Shown here: positions 31,462 through 39,546 of the stretch, in pieces | Position numbering within the stretch: the stretch's first letter is position 1 | Layout of the letters: every line of letters begins with the position of its first letter | Assembly (NCBI GenBank): GCA_002482545.1 | Contig: DLGF01000020.1 | Coordinates: 275,850-339,849, forward strand | DNA length: 64,000 nucleotides | Direction: 5' to 3' | Origin: Sporomusaceae bacterium UBA7701 | GTDB lineage: Bacteria; Bacillota; Negativicutes; Sporomusales; UBA7701 | Translations under genes and position numbers: made by a program | The notes under the pieces: model-generated | What the model was told of the DNA's origin: nothing | Database searches by the model: none | Seen by the model: the letters and a program-made list of their open reading frames with translations, nothing else

Positions 31462-32519
31462 ATCATCGGCTTTTACGGGTCCGCGATTATCTCCGCCAGA
31501 ACAGCCTGGAAGGCGTAATCGTAGCAAAACCTGAAAATCGCCGTTATCTCAGCGGGTTTACCGGTTCGGCCGGTATGCTGCTCATCGGTGCGGAAGAAGC
31601 CAGACTCATTACGGATTTCCGCTATACGGAGCAGGCGGCGCAGCAGGCGCCGAATTACACCATTATAAAGCACGCTCCTGATATTTATGATACGCTGGCC
31701 GCTGAAATCAAGGCTTTGGGCTGGTCCAAGATCGGCTTTGAAAGCGATTTCGTCAATTACGACAGTTACAAACGCATCGCCGAAATCGTCGCCGAACCCG
31801 CTCCCGTACAACTGGACGGGCTCCGGATGGTCAAGGACGACAGCGAACTGGCGGCCATCCGGAAGGCGGTCGAAATTGCCGACAGCGCTTTTCAGGATAT
31901 TTTGCCGCTGTTAAAACCCGGTGCAAGAGAACGCGATATCGCGCTGGAGATCGAATTCGCCATGCGCCGCCGGGGCGCGGAAAAACACGGCTTTGAGACT
32001 ATCGTGGCTTCCGGCGTCCGGTCCGCCTTGCCCCATGGCCGGGCTTCGGACAAGCTGATCGAGGCCGGCGACTTCGTCACCATCGACTTTGGCGCCGTCT
32101 GCGACGGCTATACCTCGGACGCCACCCGGACGGTGGTCGTCGGCAAGGCTTCGGCCAAACAGAAGGAAATCTACCGGATTGTTCTCGATGCTCAACTGGC
32201 CGGAGTGGCGGCGGTGGCGGCCGGAAAGCTCGGCAAGGAGGTCGACGCGGTGGCCCGGAAGATTATTTCCGACGCCGGCTATGGCGAGAACTTCGGGCAT
32301 GGCCTCGGGCACGGGCTGGGCCTGTTTATCCATGAAAACCCCCGCCTTTCGCCGGTCGGGGATATCACCCTGGCCCCCAACATGGTGGTTACCGTGGAAC
32401 CGGGAATCTACCTGCCCGGCTGGGGCGGGGTAAGGATTGAAGACACCGTTGTCGTAACGCCGGCCGGGGCGGCGATTTTGACGGCGACAAGCAAGGAATT
32501 GCTGGAACTAGACTGGTGA
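31458..32519 (+). CDS. pepQ: Xaa-Pro aminopeptidase/dipeptidase (M24B)
   Basis: A 353-residue peptidase. The N-terminal creatinase-like domain (NRRYLSGFTGSAGMLLI) is followed by a pita-bread domain with all five metal ligands visible: two Asp in GDFVTIDFGA and YTSDATRTV, His in GHGLGHGLGLFIHE, and Glu in VTVEPGIYLPGWGGVRIEDTVVV (two). It removes residues N-terminal to proline, useful for recycling peptides. It couples to aroQ by ATGA overlap and precedes efp by 16 bp, the usual order. This gene is a useful intact comparison for the damaged M24 gene at the left edge. Confidence 0.94.
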   Translation: MNHRLLRVRDYLRQNSLEGVIVAKPENRRYLSGFTGSAGMLLIGAEEARLITDFRYTEQAAQQAPNYTIIKHAPDIYDTLAAEIKALGWSKIGFESDFVNYDSYKRIAEIVAEPAPVQLDGLRMVKDDSELAAIRKAVEIADSAFQDILPLLKPGARERDIALEIEFAMRRRGAEKHGFETIVASGVRSALPHGRASDKLIEAGDFVTIDFGAVCDGYTSDATRTVVVGKASAKQKEIYRIVLDAQLAGVAAVAAGKLGKEVDAVARKIISDAGYGENFGHGLGHGLGLFIHENPRLSPVGDITLAPNMVVTVEPGIYLPGWGGVRIEDTVVVTPAGAAILTATSKELLELDW

Positions 32520-32535
32520 ATTTGGAGGTTGAATC

Positions 32536-33093
32536 ATGATTTCGAGTAATGATTTTCGTACCGGTGTAACCATTGAAATCGATAACGGCGTTTGGCAGGT
32601 TGTGGATTTTCAGCATGTTAAACCCGGTAAAGGCGCGGCTTTTGTCCGGGCCAAGCTGAAAAACGTCAAGACGGGAGCGGTGGTTGAACGCACCTTCAAC
32701 GCCGGCGAAAAGCTTCCCAAAGCCCATGTGGAGCGCCGTGAAATGCAATATCTCTATGAAAGCGACGGCGAGTACAACTTCATGGACAACGAGACCTTTG
32801 AACAGACCACCATCAACAATGAACAACTGGGCGACGCCATGAAATTCCTCAAAGAGAATATGAGCATCGGCGTCTTAACCTTCCAGGGGTCGATCATCGG
32901 CGTCGATCTGCCGAATTCGGTCGAGCTGGAGGTTGTCGAAACCGACCCCGGCATCCGCGGCGACACCGCCACCGGCGGCACCAAGCCGGCCAAGCTGGAG
33001 ACCGGTTATGTGGTCAAGGTGCCCTTGTTCATCAATGTGGGCGATGTTCTTAGAATTGATACCCGCACCGGCGATTATATCGAACGCGCTTAA
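32536..33093 (+). CDS. efp: Elongation factor P
   Basis: A 185-residue three-domain tRNA mimic that enters the ribosomal E-site and relieves stalling at polyproline. The loop HVKPGKGAAFVRAK carries the conserved Lys32 that is modified in many bacteria; no modifying epmAB genes are seen here. Domain III ends with the signature KVPLFINVGDVLRIDTRTGDYIERA. It is preceded by GGAGG and placed after pepQ, as in most Firmicutes. Confidence 0.97.
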   Translation: MISSNDFRTGVTIEIDNGVWQVVDFQHVKPGKGAAFVRAKLKNVKTGAVVERTFNAGEKLPKAHVERREMQYLYESDGEYNFMDNETFEQTTINNEQLGDAMKFLKENMSIGVLTFQGSIIGVDLPNSVELEVVETDPGIRGDTATGGTKPAKLETGYVVKVPLFINVGDVLRIDTRTGDYIERA

Positions 33094-33136
33094 ATTTGAT
33101 TACCACTGGCACGAATTCCCCCGGTTATGTTTTCGT

Positions 33137-33164
33137 GCGGTACTGGGTATAATACCAATACCGC
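33137..33164 (+). promoter_or_regulatory. Palindrome over a TATAAT promoter before the zinc-ribbon gene
   Basis: GCGGTA-CT-GGGTAT / ATACC-AA-TACCGC forms a 28-bp interrupted palindrome. Its centre contains TATAAT (33148-33153). The -35 is poor (TTATGT at 33125-33130), which suggests that an operator-binding protein controls this start. It could alternatively act as a hairpin after efp. Confidence 0.45.
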
Positions 33165-33195
33165 ACAGAACATAGCATAAAGGGGGTTTTTTGTT

Positions 33196-33633
33196 GTGGC
33201 CAATGTCAAAGAGAAAGTCGCGTATCTGCAAGGCTTGACCCGCGGGCTTAATGTAAACGAGCACTCGGCGGAAGGCAAACTGCTGGTTCAGATGGTCGAC
33301 GTGCTACACCATATGGCAGAGGAAATCGATTGCCTCCACACCGGACAGGAAGACCTGGAAAATTACGTGGAAACGCTTGACGAGGATCTGACTGATCTGG
33401 AAGAAGAAATGTATGAAGACATAGAGGACGAGGACGACCTGGAAATGGTCGAGGTCGAGTGCCCGTCCTGCCACGATGTGGTCGCCTTTGAATCCGACCT
33501 GCTGGAAGATGACGACGCCGTCGAAATTACCTGTCCCAATTGCGGCGAAGTAGTTTACGATAACATCCTGGAACTGTCCGACGACGACGAGGTCGAGCTG
33601 GTCCAGCGCCGCGACATTCACCCCGGAGTGTAG
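33196..33633 (+). CDS. CD1247-type N-terminal domain protein with zinc ribbon
   Basis: A 145-residue acidic protein. The N-terminal region KEKVAYLQGLTRGLNV, with a helical VDVLHHMAEEIDCLHT segment, is the CD1247-type domain. A coiled-coil-like stretch follows (about 48-78), then a zinc ribbon CPSCHDVV...CPNCGEVV. This layout is seen in spore-forming Clostridia and Negativicutes with no known function; zinc-ribbon plus coil suggests an adaptor for nucleic acid or protein partners. GTG 33196 follows AGGGGG; TTG 33193 is a near alternative. Confidence 0.72.
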   Translation: MANVKEKVAYLQGLTRGLNVNEHSAEGKLLVQMVDVLHHMAEEIDCLHTGQEDLENYVETLDEDLTDLEEEMYEDIEDEDDLEMVEVECPSCHDVVAFESDLLEDDDAVEITCPNCGEVVYDNILELSDDDEVELVQRRDIHPGV

Positions 33634-33674
33634 CACTTTAATACTTAATTTGCCAGGATCGGCCAAATCAGAAA

Positions 33675-33699
33675 AATCCCGGATTGTCCGGGATTTTTT
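33675..33699 (+). terminator. Intrinsic terminator before the spoIIIA operon
   Basis: AATCCCGGA-TTG-TCCGGGATT followed by TTTTG. Confidence 0.85.
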
Positions 33700-33709
33700 G
33701 TTATTTGTA

Positions 33710-33738
33710 GCATAATGGGTCCCCCGGGTCCATATCTA
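33710..33738 (+). promoter_or_regulatory. Sigma-E-like promoter of the spoIIIA operon
   Basis: GCATAAT (33710-33716), 14-bp spacer, CATATCTA (33731-33738). The layout resembles mother-cell sigma-E promoters and matches the spacing of similar candidates before spoIIM (56418) and the MciZ-like gene (54646-54674). In Bacillus, spoIIIAA is sigma-E controlled. The -10 is imperfect. Confidence 0.5.
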
Positions 33739-33788
33739 TGTAAAGAAAGCGGAGAACTGTCAGGCGAGAAAGGCGGCGCAGGTTTAAT

Positions 33789-34784
33789 ATGGACAGGACA
33801 ATCAAAGACACCGTCTGCCCGGCGCTGGCTCCGGCGCTGGCGAAGGTCCTGGCGGGCGTTCCTTCCCCGCTGCTGGCCAGAATCAGCGAGATAAGGCTCA
33901 GAGCCGGCCAGCCGCTGCAGCTTGCCGCCGATAACGATGATTATTTTGTCGGGCCGGACGGAGAGGTGGTCCAGGCGGCTGGCGGGGCCTATATCTGCAC
34001 CGTCGGGGATCTGGCTCAGACGTTGAAACTCATCAGCCGCAATTCACTCTACGCCTATGAGGAAGAATTGCGGCTGGGCTACATAACCATCGCCGGGGGG
34101 CATCGGATCGGCCTGGCGGGTCAGGCCATCGTCCAGGGCGGCCAACTGATCGCGATGAAAAACATCAGCGCCATGAACATCCGGCTGGCGCGGGAAATCC
34201 GCGGCGCGGCCGATCTGGTGGCGGCCTATGTGGTGAATCCTCCCCGGCGGGTGATGAACACTCTCGTCATCTCCCCGCCGCGGTGCGGCAAGACGACGGT
34301 GCTGCGGGATCTGACCAGGCAGCTCAGCAGCGGCATCCCCCGGCTGGGGTTTTCCGGGGTCCAGGTGGGGCTAGTGGATGAACGGTCGGAAATAGCCGCC
34401 TGCCAAGACGGGGTGCCGACCATTGATCTGGGGCCGCGGACCGATGTGCTGGATGGCTGTCCGAAGGCTGTCGGCCTCTTCATGCTCATCCGGGCCATGG
34501 CGCCGGGGACGGTGATTACCGACGAACTCGGCCGGGAGGCTGACGCGATTGCCGTCAGGGAAGCCTTGCACGCCGGAGTCAGCGTAATTGCCAGCGTCCA
34601 TGGCCGCAGTGTCAGCGATATCGCCAGTCGCCCCCATATCGGCGCGCTTGTTGGCGAGGGGCGGTTCGAGCGGTTTGTTATTTTAAGCGACAGGCCGACC
34701 GCCGGAACGGTGGAAGAAATACTGGACGGCACAGGCAGCGGGGTACTGTACAGCCGGAAGAAAGGAGTCAAAGTATGTGGCTGA
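33789..34784 (+). CDS. spoIIIAA: Stage III sporulation protein AA (ATPase)
   Basis: A 331-residue secretion-type ATPase that powers the SpoIIIA-SpoIIQ channel between mother cell and forespore. SPPRCGKTT (162-170) is Walker A, followed by LVDERSEIAAC and VITDELGREADA, the Walker B region. The N-terminal domain contains EIRLRAGQPL and GYITIAGGHRIGLAG. It acts on the mother-cell side in the cytoplasm. It heads an eight-gene operon, and its last 10 bases overlap spoIIIAB. Expression is likely from the sigma-E-like promoter at 33710. Confidence 0.96.
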   Translation: MDRTIKDTVCPALAPALAKVLAGVPSPLLARISEIRLRAGQPLQLAADNDDYFVGPDGEVVQAAGGAYICTVGDLAQTLKLISRNSLYAYEEELRLGYITIAGGHRIGLAGQAIVQGGQLIAMKNISAMNIRLAREIRGAADLVAAYVVNPPRRVMNTLVISPPRCGKTTVLRDLTRQLSSGIPRLGFSGVQVGLVDERSEIAACQDGVPTIDLGPRTDVLDGCPKAVGLFMLIRAMAPGTVITDELGREADAIAVREALHAGVSVIASVHGRSVSDIASRPHIGALVGEGRFERFVILSDRPTAGTVEEILDGTGSGVLYSRKKGVKVCG

Positions 34785-35296
34785 AGCTGATGGGAAGCGC
34801 GTTCGTTGTCGCTGCCGGGACTTGCATCGGTTTTACGCTGGCCGGCCGGTATGCGGAGCGGCCGCAGCAGATCAGGCAGCTCATCAGCTGTCTGACCGCG
34901 CTGAAATCCTATGTGGGATATGTGTCGATGCCTCTGCCGGAGGCGCTGGTCCGTTCGGCCCACGGCGTGGAGGGACCGGTCCGGGAGTTTATGGAGCATA
35001 CGGCGGAAACCTTGAAAAAGAGCGGCTGGTTAAGTCCGCGGGAAGCCATGGCCTCAGCCCTGCAGAAGGTGGGGCCGCGGCTGGTGTTCCACAGGCCGGA
35101 GAGCGAGCTGTGCCTGCTTCTGGGATCCAACCTCGGGTTCACCAACCGGGAGGAACAGCAAAAGTATCTGACGATGGTGGTGGATGAACTGCAGAAAATC
35201 GAACAGGACTCCATCAAGCTCCGCGATCAGAACGTAAAGATGTACCGTTACCTGGGGATTTGCGGCGGAATGATGATCGCCATTTTGCTTGTGTGA
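34775..35296 (+). CDS. spoIIIAB: Stage III sporulation protein AB
   Basis: A 173-residue membrane protein related to GspF-type inner membrane components. An N-terminal hydrophobic helix (GSAFVVAAGTCIGFTLAGRYA) is followed by a cytoplasmic helical domain typical of SpoIIIAB (ERPQQIRQLISCLTALKSYV, GLSPREAM-like WLSPREAMASALQKV) and a C-terminal membrane segment (YLGICGGMMIAILLV). Within the channel it is thought to link the SpoIIIAA ATPase to the membrane. It is coupled to spoIIIAA by overlap. Confidence 0.95.
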   Translation: MWLKLMGSAFVVAAGTCIGFTLAGRYAERPQQIRQLISCLTALKSYVGYVSMPLPEALVRSAHGVEGPVREFMEHTAETLKKSGWLSPREAMASALQKVGPRLVFHRPESELCLLLGSNLGFTNREEQQKYLTMVVDELQKIEQDSIKLRDQNVKMYRYLGICGGMMIAILLV

Positions 35297-35312
35297 GAAA
35301 GGGGCAGGAGCG

Positions 35313-35510
35313 ATGAATCTCGATCTGTTATTCAAGATTGCCGGTGTGGGTATTCTCATTTCGGTTTTCCATACCGCCCTCAAGCAGGCCGGCAAGGAAG
35401 ACATGGCGCATCTTTGCACCCTGGCCGGGTTCGCGATCGTTCTCTTGTGGGTGGTGCAACTGCTGGGACAATTATTTACTACGGTGCAGGGCGTGTTTAA
35501 GCTGTTCTAA
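35313..35510 (+). CDS. spoIIIAC: Stage III sporulation protein AC
   Basis: 65 residues with two hydrophobic segments (LLFKIAGVGILISVFHTALKQ and HLCTLAGFAIVLLWVVQLL) joined by a short KQAGKEDMA loop, exactly the family's size and pattern. It is a small inner-membrane subunit of the SpoIIIA channel, likely a paralog of SpoIIIAD's repeated unit. ATG 35313 follows GGGGCAGGAGCG; no in-frame upstream start has a better site. Confidence 0.95.
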   Translation: MNLDLLFKIAGVGILISVFHTALKQAGKEDMAHLCTLAGFAIVLLWVVQLLGQLFTTVQGVFKLF

Positions 35511-35521
35511 GGGGTGTCGGC

Positions 35522-35908
35522 ATGGAAATCATCCAGATTGTGGGGCTGGGTTTCATCGTAACCCTCCTGATCCTGATTATCCGGAGCCAGCGTCCGGAAA
35601 TCGCCGTGCAGCTCAGCCTAACCCTGGCGACAATCATTTTTCTGCTGGTGCTGGCCAAGCTCGACGTGGTCCTCAACCTCTTCCGGGAACTGGCGGAGAA
35701 GGCGAGCGTCAGCCAGACCTATCTCAATACCATCCTGAAAATCATCGGCATCGCCTATATCACCGAATTCGGGGCGCAGGTCTGCCGGGACGCGGGCGAG
35801 GGTGCGGTAGCCGCCAAGATTGAATTTGCCGGCAAAATCCTGGTCATGGTCATGGCGGTGCCGATCATCGCCTTGGTCCTCGATACCATCGTTAAACTAA
35901 TACCCTGA
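35522..35908 (+). CDS. spoIIIAD: Stage III sporulation protein AD
   Basis: 128 residues with about four hydrophobic segments, including QIVGLGFIVTLLILIIRSQRPE and TLATIIFLLVLAKLDVVLN, and the family marker IIGIAYITEFGAQVCRDAGEGAVAAKIE. It is an inner-membrane component of the mother cell-forespore channel. It lies 11 bp after spoIIIAC and 12 bp before spoIIIAE. Confidence 0.95.
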   Translation: MEIIQIVGLGFIVTLLILIIRSQRPEIAVQLSLTLATIIFLLVLAKLDVVLNLFRELAEKASVSQTYLNTILKIIGIAYITEFGAQVCRDAGEGAVAAKIEFAGKILVMVMAVPIIALVLDTIVKLIP

Positions 35909-35920
35909 AGGTGGCGGCCC

Positions 35921-37105
35921 ATGAGGATAGCGTTGTTTTTATTCATTATCTTTTTACTCCTGACCGGGGCGGCGGCGGCCAGCCCTCCGGCCGCAAGTCC
36001 GGCCGCCGCGCCTTCCGAGGAGGATATCGCCTCGCAGTTGGTGGAAACCATCCCGCTGGACGAGGTGAACAACTTCATCCGCAAGGTCAACCGGGAGATG
36101 AATGAGGATATTCCGCTTCTGAACGGACAGACCATCCGCAATATGGCGTCCCAAGGCGTGACTTTGAACTGGGAAGGCCTGAAACAGGCCCTCTATACCC
36201 GTCTATTCCAGGAGTTCGCCGCCAATTCGCACCTCCTGGCAAAATTGCTGTTCCTGGCGGTGTTGTGCGCCTTGCTGCAAAATCTGCAAAGTTCCTTCGA
36301 ACATTCGGCCACTTCCCAACTGGCCTACAGTGTCTGCTATATCTTTCTCGCCGTGCTGGCGCTGAACGCTTTCTACAACGCCCTCGACCTCGCCCGGGTC
36401 ACCGTCGGGAATATGGTGGGGTTCATGCAGGCCCTGCTGCCGCTCTTGATTTCTCTCCTGGCCGGAGTGGGGGCCATGACTTCGGCTGCGTTGTTCACGC
36501 CGCTGATGCTGTTTGTCATCAGCACGATCAGCGTCGTTGTCAAGGATGTCGTGCTGCCGCTCTTGTTTCTGGCCGCCGTCCTGCAGTGCGTCAATCTGCT
36601 TTCCGAAAAATACCAGGTGGGGAATCTGTGCGGTCTGCTCCGTCAGTCGGGAATGGTGGTTCTCGGGCTCGTGCTGGTCGTATTTGTCGGGATTATCACT
36701 ATTCAGGGCATCGCCGGAGGGGTGGCGGACGGAATCGCCCTGCGGACGGCCAAGTTTGCCACGGCGACTTTCATTCCCGTTGTCGGCAAGATGTTTGCCG
36801 ACACGGTGGAAGTGGTCATGGGGGCGTCGCTCCTTCTCAAGAACGCCATCGGCGTTTTCGGCATCGTCACCGTGCTGACGCTTTGCGCCTTTCCCCTTGT
36901 CAAACTGGCTTCCCTCATCGTCATCATCAAGATTGCCGGGGCGCTCGTCCAACCGATGGGCGACGAGCGCATGGCCAAATGTCTCGACAGCATGGGGGAT
37001 AATCTGCTGCTGGTGTTCGGCGGCGTGCTGGCGGTGGCCCTGATGTTTTTCCTGGCCATTACCATGATTGTCGGGGTGGGCAGCGTTACGATGATGATGC
37101 GGTGA
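35921..37105 (+). CDS. spoIIIAE: Stage III sporulation protein AE
   Basis: 394 residues: a signal-like N-terminal hydrophobic segment (IALFLFIIFLLLTGAAAA), an extracytoplasmic region (PLDEVNNFIRKVNREMNEDIP), then a polytopic part of about eight membrane helices with the family signature LLISLLAGVGAMTSAALFTPLML and KLASLIVIIKIAGALVQPMGDERMA. It is the largest membrane subunit of the feeding-tube apparatus and a permease-like candidate. Its start is 12 bp after spoIIIAD with GGTGG. Confidence 0.95.
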   Translation: MRIALFLFIIFLLLTGAAAASPPAASPAAAPSEEDIASQLVETIPLDEVNNFIRKVNREMNEDIPLLNGQTIRNMASQGVTLNWEGLKQALYTRLFQEFAANSHLLAKLLFLAVLCALLQNLQSSFEHSATSQLAYSVCYIFLAVLALNAFYNALDLARVTVGNMVGFMQALLPLLISLLAGVGAMTSAALFTPLMLFVISTISVVVKDVVLPLLFLAAVLQCVNLLSEKYQVGNLCGLLRQSGMVVLGLVLVVFVGIITIQGIAGGVADGIALRTAKFATATFIPVVGKMFADTVEVVMGASLLLKNAIGVFGIVTVLTLCAFPLVKLASLIVIIKIAGALVQPMGDERMAKCLDSMGDNLLLVFGGVLAVALMFFLAITMIVGVGSVTMMMR

Positions 37106-37118
37106 GGGGGTGAGGCCG

Positions 37119-37715
37119 ATGCTGGCAGCGGTGACCGATTGGGTTAAAAATATCATTTTGGTGGTGCTGTTCGCCTCCTTTCTGGAACTCCTGCTTCCCA
37201 GCAGCAGTATGCAGCGGTTTATCAGGGTGATTTTGGGGCTGACGATCATGCTGGCAATCTTGAACCCGGCCATGGAAATCATTCAGGATAAATGGATTCC
37301 CGAACAGGTTCCCGCGCTGAGCAGCGCCGCCGGCAACGCCGGCCGGGTGCTCGGCGCGGCGGAAAATGGGGCGCGGGAACGGGACCGGATGGCGGTGGAA
37401 TTATATAAAAAGGAACTGGCCCGTCAAGTCCGGGCGGTAGTCACGGCCATCGACGGCGTGGCGGACGCCAGGGTGGCGGTGACGGTCGCCGACGGCCAAG
37501 CCGGCTCGCGGACGGCGATGCTCGAGAAACTGACCGTCTACGTTCAGCCCGGCCTTACCACGGAGGAGCGGAAGGTCCCCAAGGTAACCATCGGAACCGG
37601 GCCGGAGAAACTCCAGACGGAGCTCAAGCAGGAACTCCGGACGAAAATAGCGCGAACCGTCAGTGAGTTATACCAGCTCAGGGATAATCAGCTGGAAATC
37701 CGCAAAATGAATTAA
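37119..37715 (+). CDS. spoIIIAF: Stage III sporulation protein AF
   Basis: 198 residues: two N-terminal membrane segments (IILVVLFASFLELLLPSSSM and FIRVILGLTIMLAILNPAM), then a soluble domain in the intermembrane space between mother cell and forespore, with a ring-building motif-like fold (VVTAIDGVADARVAVTVADG). ATG 37119 is preferred, behind GAGGGGGTGAGG; GTG 37110 falls within that site. It belongs to the spoIIIA operon between AE and AG. Confidence 0.93.
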   Translation: MLAAVTDWVKNIILVVLFASFLELLLPSSSMQRFIRVILGLTIMLAILNPAMEIIQDKWIPEQVPALSSAAGNAGRVLGAAENGARERDRMAVELYKKELARQVRAVVTAIDGVADARVAVTVADGQAGSRTAMLEKLTVYVQPGLTTEERKVPKVTIGTGPEKLQTELKQELRTKIARTVSELYQLRDNQLEIRKMN

Positions 37716-37729
37716 GTCGGGGGGAAGCC

Positions 37730-38335
37730 ATGATGAATGTGCTTGGAGGGCTTTTGGCGACAACCAAACGATTTTGGCCGGCGCAGCTCATCCGGGATGG
37801 CGTCGTCAATGCCAGGCTGGTGCTGATCGGACTGGTCGGCGTGGGGCTACTCATCGCGGGCGGGCTAATGGACTCGTCGCCGGAGAGGCCGAAAGAGGCC
37901 CCGCCGGAGGCGGCCGGGAAGACGCCGGTCATGGTCCGGAGCTATGAAGAAGCTCTGGAGGCGAAACTGGCCAATCTTCTGACGCAGGTGAAAGGCGCCG
38001 GGGCCGTAATGGTCAATATCACCCTGGAAAACGGCAGCACCCAGGAGTTTGCCAAAAATGTCGTCAAGGAAAGCCGCGTTATCCAGGAAAAAGATACTGC
38101 GGGCGGGGTGCGAACGACGACCGAAACCAAGGAAAGCGAGCAGATTTTACTCAGCAAGGACGGCGGAACCGACCGTCCGGTCATGGTGAAGGAATGGAAG
38201 CCGGCGATCAAAGGAGTGCTGGTGATCGCCGAGGGTGCCCAGGATTCGCTGGTGAAAGCCAGCCTGACCCGCGCCGTGGAAGCGGGCCTCGGCATTCCCT
38301 CCTATAAAATAACGGTGTTACCGCAGAGAAGGTGA
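37730..38335 (+). CDS. spoIIIAG: Stage III sporulation protein AG
   Basis: 201 residues: one membrane anchor (about 30-46, LVLIGLVGVGLLIAGGLMD) and an intermembrane ring-building domain (LEAKLANLLTQVKGAGAVMVNITLENGS, VKASLTRAVEAGLGIPSYKITVLP). SpoIIIAG assembles into a large ring in the channel, as known from Bacillus. The inserted region between the two halves of the domain (QEKDTAGGVRTTTETKESEQ) corresponds to the beta-insert that shapes the ring's wall. It is 14 bp after spoIIIAF. Confidence 0.95.
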   Translation: MMNVLGGLLATTKRFWPAQLIRDGVVNARLVLIGLVGVGLLIAGGLMDSSPERPKEAPPEAAGKTPVMVRSYEEALEAKLANLLTQVKGAGAVMVNITLENGSTQEFAKNVVKESRVIQEKDTAGGVRTTTETKESEQILLSKDGGTDRPVMVKEWKPAIKGVLVIAEGAQDSLVKASLTRAVEAGLGIPSYKITVLPQRR

Positions 38336-38346
38336 GGTGCCCGGAA

Positions 38347-38880
38347 ATGAAAGTCGTATCGCTAAGGAAAATGAAGGCCGGCCTGTTCGCCGCATGCCTC
38401 GTGGCGCTTCTGGTGCTGATGGGCGGCGTGTATGTATTGAGGGGGACCGAGCAGCCCGGCGCCAAAGCCGACCGCTCGAACGCCATGCAGGTGGTGAAAA
38501 CTCTTCCGGCGGAGCAGCCGGCTGCGGCGCTGGCCAGCGATTTCTTCACCGAGTACCGGCTGGAGCGCGACCGGATCCGCAGCGAGCGGTCCGACCTGTT
38601 ACGGGAAATTCTTCAGAACTCGAAAACTGACGAGTCCAGGCAAAAGGCCCAGGATGCCGTGCTTAAGATGGTGCTGGAGAAACAGCGGGAGTCGGAAATG
38701 GAAAACCTCATCAAGGCGCGCGGCTTTGCCGACGCCCTGGTGCTCATGCGGGACAACTCGGTGAGCGCCATCGTCAAAACCCAGAGCCTCACCCGGGAAG
38801 ACGTCCTCCAGGTGGCGGAGGTCATTAGCCGGGTTTCGGGTTTCCGCCAGGAGGACATCACCATCAGTGCCAAGCCTTAG
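38347..38880 (+). CDS. spoIIIAH: Stage III sporulation protein AH
   Basis: 177 residues: one N-terminal membrane anchor (AGLFAACLVALLVLMGGVYVL), a linker, and a YscJ/FliF-like ring-building domain (FFTEYRLERDRIRSERSDLLREIL, ARGFADALVLMRDNSVSAIVKT). In Bacillus it binds forespore SpoIIQ across the intermembrane space; spoIIQ is not in this window. ATG 38347 is preferred behind GAGGTG; GTG 38332 lies on top of that site. It is the last gene of the operon, ending before the terminator at 38916. Confidence 0.94.
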   Translation: MKVVSLRKMKAGLFAACLVALLVLMGGVYVLRGTEQPGAKADRSNAMQVVKTLPAEQPAAALASDFFTEYRLERDRIRSERSDLLREILQNSKTDESRQKAQDAVLKMVLEKQRESEMENLIKARGFADALVLMRDNSVSAIVKTQSLTREDVLQVAEVISRVSGFRQEDITISAKP

Positions 38881-38915
38881 GCCGGCTTGTTGCGAAGCGG
38901 CTGCAGGAGGCCCAG

Positions 38916-38955
38916 GAGGATGCGCCCGGTATTTTTGCCGGGCGCATCCTCTTTT
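38916..38955 (+). terminator. Terminator of the spoIIIA operon
   Basis: A perfect 14-bp stem (GAGGATGCGCCCGG / CCGGGCGCATCCTC), loop TATTTTTG, and TTTT. Confidence 0.88.
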
Positions 38956-39043
38956 GTCCGCCGGGAAGAAAGCAATGGTTTAATTTGGGGGCGGTATTGC
39001 CGATAATAGAAATGCAGGACCCGGGGCGCAAATGAGCTTTAGT

Positions 39044-39073
39044 TTGCTAATCTGCGGAAAACTCTGGTATAAT
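39044..39073 (+). promoter_or_regulatory. Sigma-A promoter of the asp23 unit
   Basis: TTGCTA (39044-39049), 18-bp spacer, TATAAT (39068-39073), about 65 bp before the TTG start of the Asp23 gene. Confidence 0.6.
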
Positions 39074-39138
39074 ATTAGAGTTATAAAGTTTTAACCAAGA
39101 CAGTATATTTGTGGTAAATCGAATGGGGAGGTGCGACT

Positions 39139-39534
39139 TTGGAAAAGCGGGTGGAAAGAACCGAACACAACGATGTGGGCTCGATTCGGATCGCCGATGA
39201 GGTCGTGGGGATCGTTGCCGGTCTGGCGGCAACCGAAGTGGCCGGCGTGGCCGGGATGAGCGGCGGACTGGTTGGCGGGATTGCCGAAATGCTCGGCAAG
39301 CGCAACCTTTCCAAAGGCGTAAAAGTGGAAGTTGGCGAGCGGGAAGCCGCTGTTGATCTGTTTATAATCGTCGAATACGGTGTCCGGATTCCGGACGTGG
39401 CCCTGCGCGTTCAGGAGAACGTCAAACGGGGGATAGAATCCATGACCGGCCTGGATGTTGTCGAAGTGAATATCCATGTCCAAGGCGTCGGCTTTGCGCA
39501 GGACGCCCGGGACGAGGACATTCGCGTCCGTTAG
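39139..39534 (+). CDS. Asp23/Gls24 family envelope stress protein
   Basis: A 131-residue Asp23 family protein. IRIADEVVGIVAGLAATEVAGVAGMSGG is the conserved core, followed by VKVEVGEREAAVDLFIIVEYGVRIPDVA and VQENVKRGIESMTGLDVVEVNIHVQGV. Asp23 proteins are abundant, lie at the membrane through the AmaP anchor and respond to alkaline or envelope stress. The AmaP-type gene is next, 12 bp away. The start is TTG 39139 behind GGGGAGGTG. In many spore formers this gene precedes nusB, as here. Confidence 0.92.
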   Translation: MEKRVERTEHNDVGSIRIADEVVGIVAGLAATEVAGVAGMSGGLVGGIAEMLGKRNLSKGVKVEVGEREAAVDLFIIVEYGVRIPDVALRVQENVKRGIESMTGLDVVEVNIHVQGVGFAQDARDEDIRVR

Positions 39535-39546
39535 AAAGGAGCAGCC

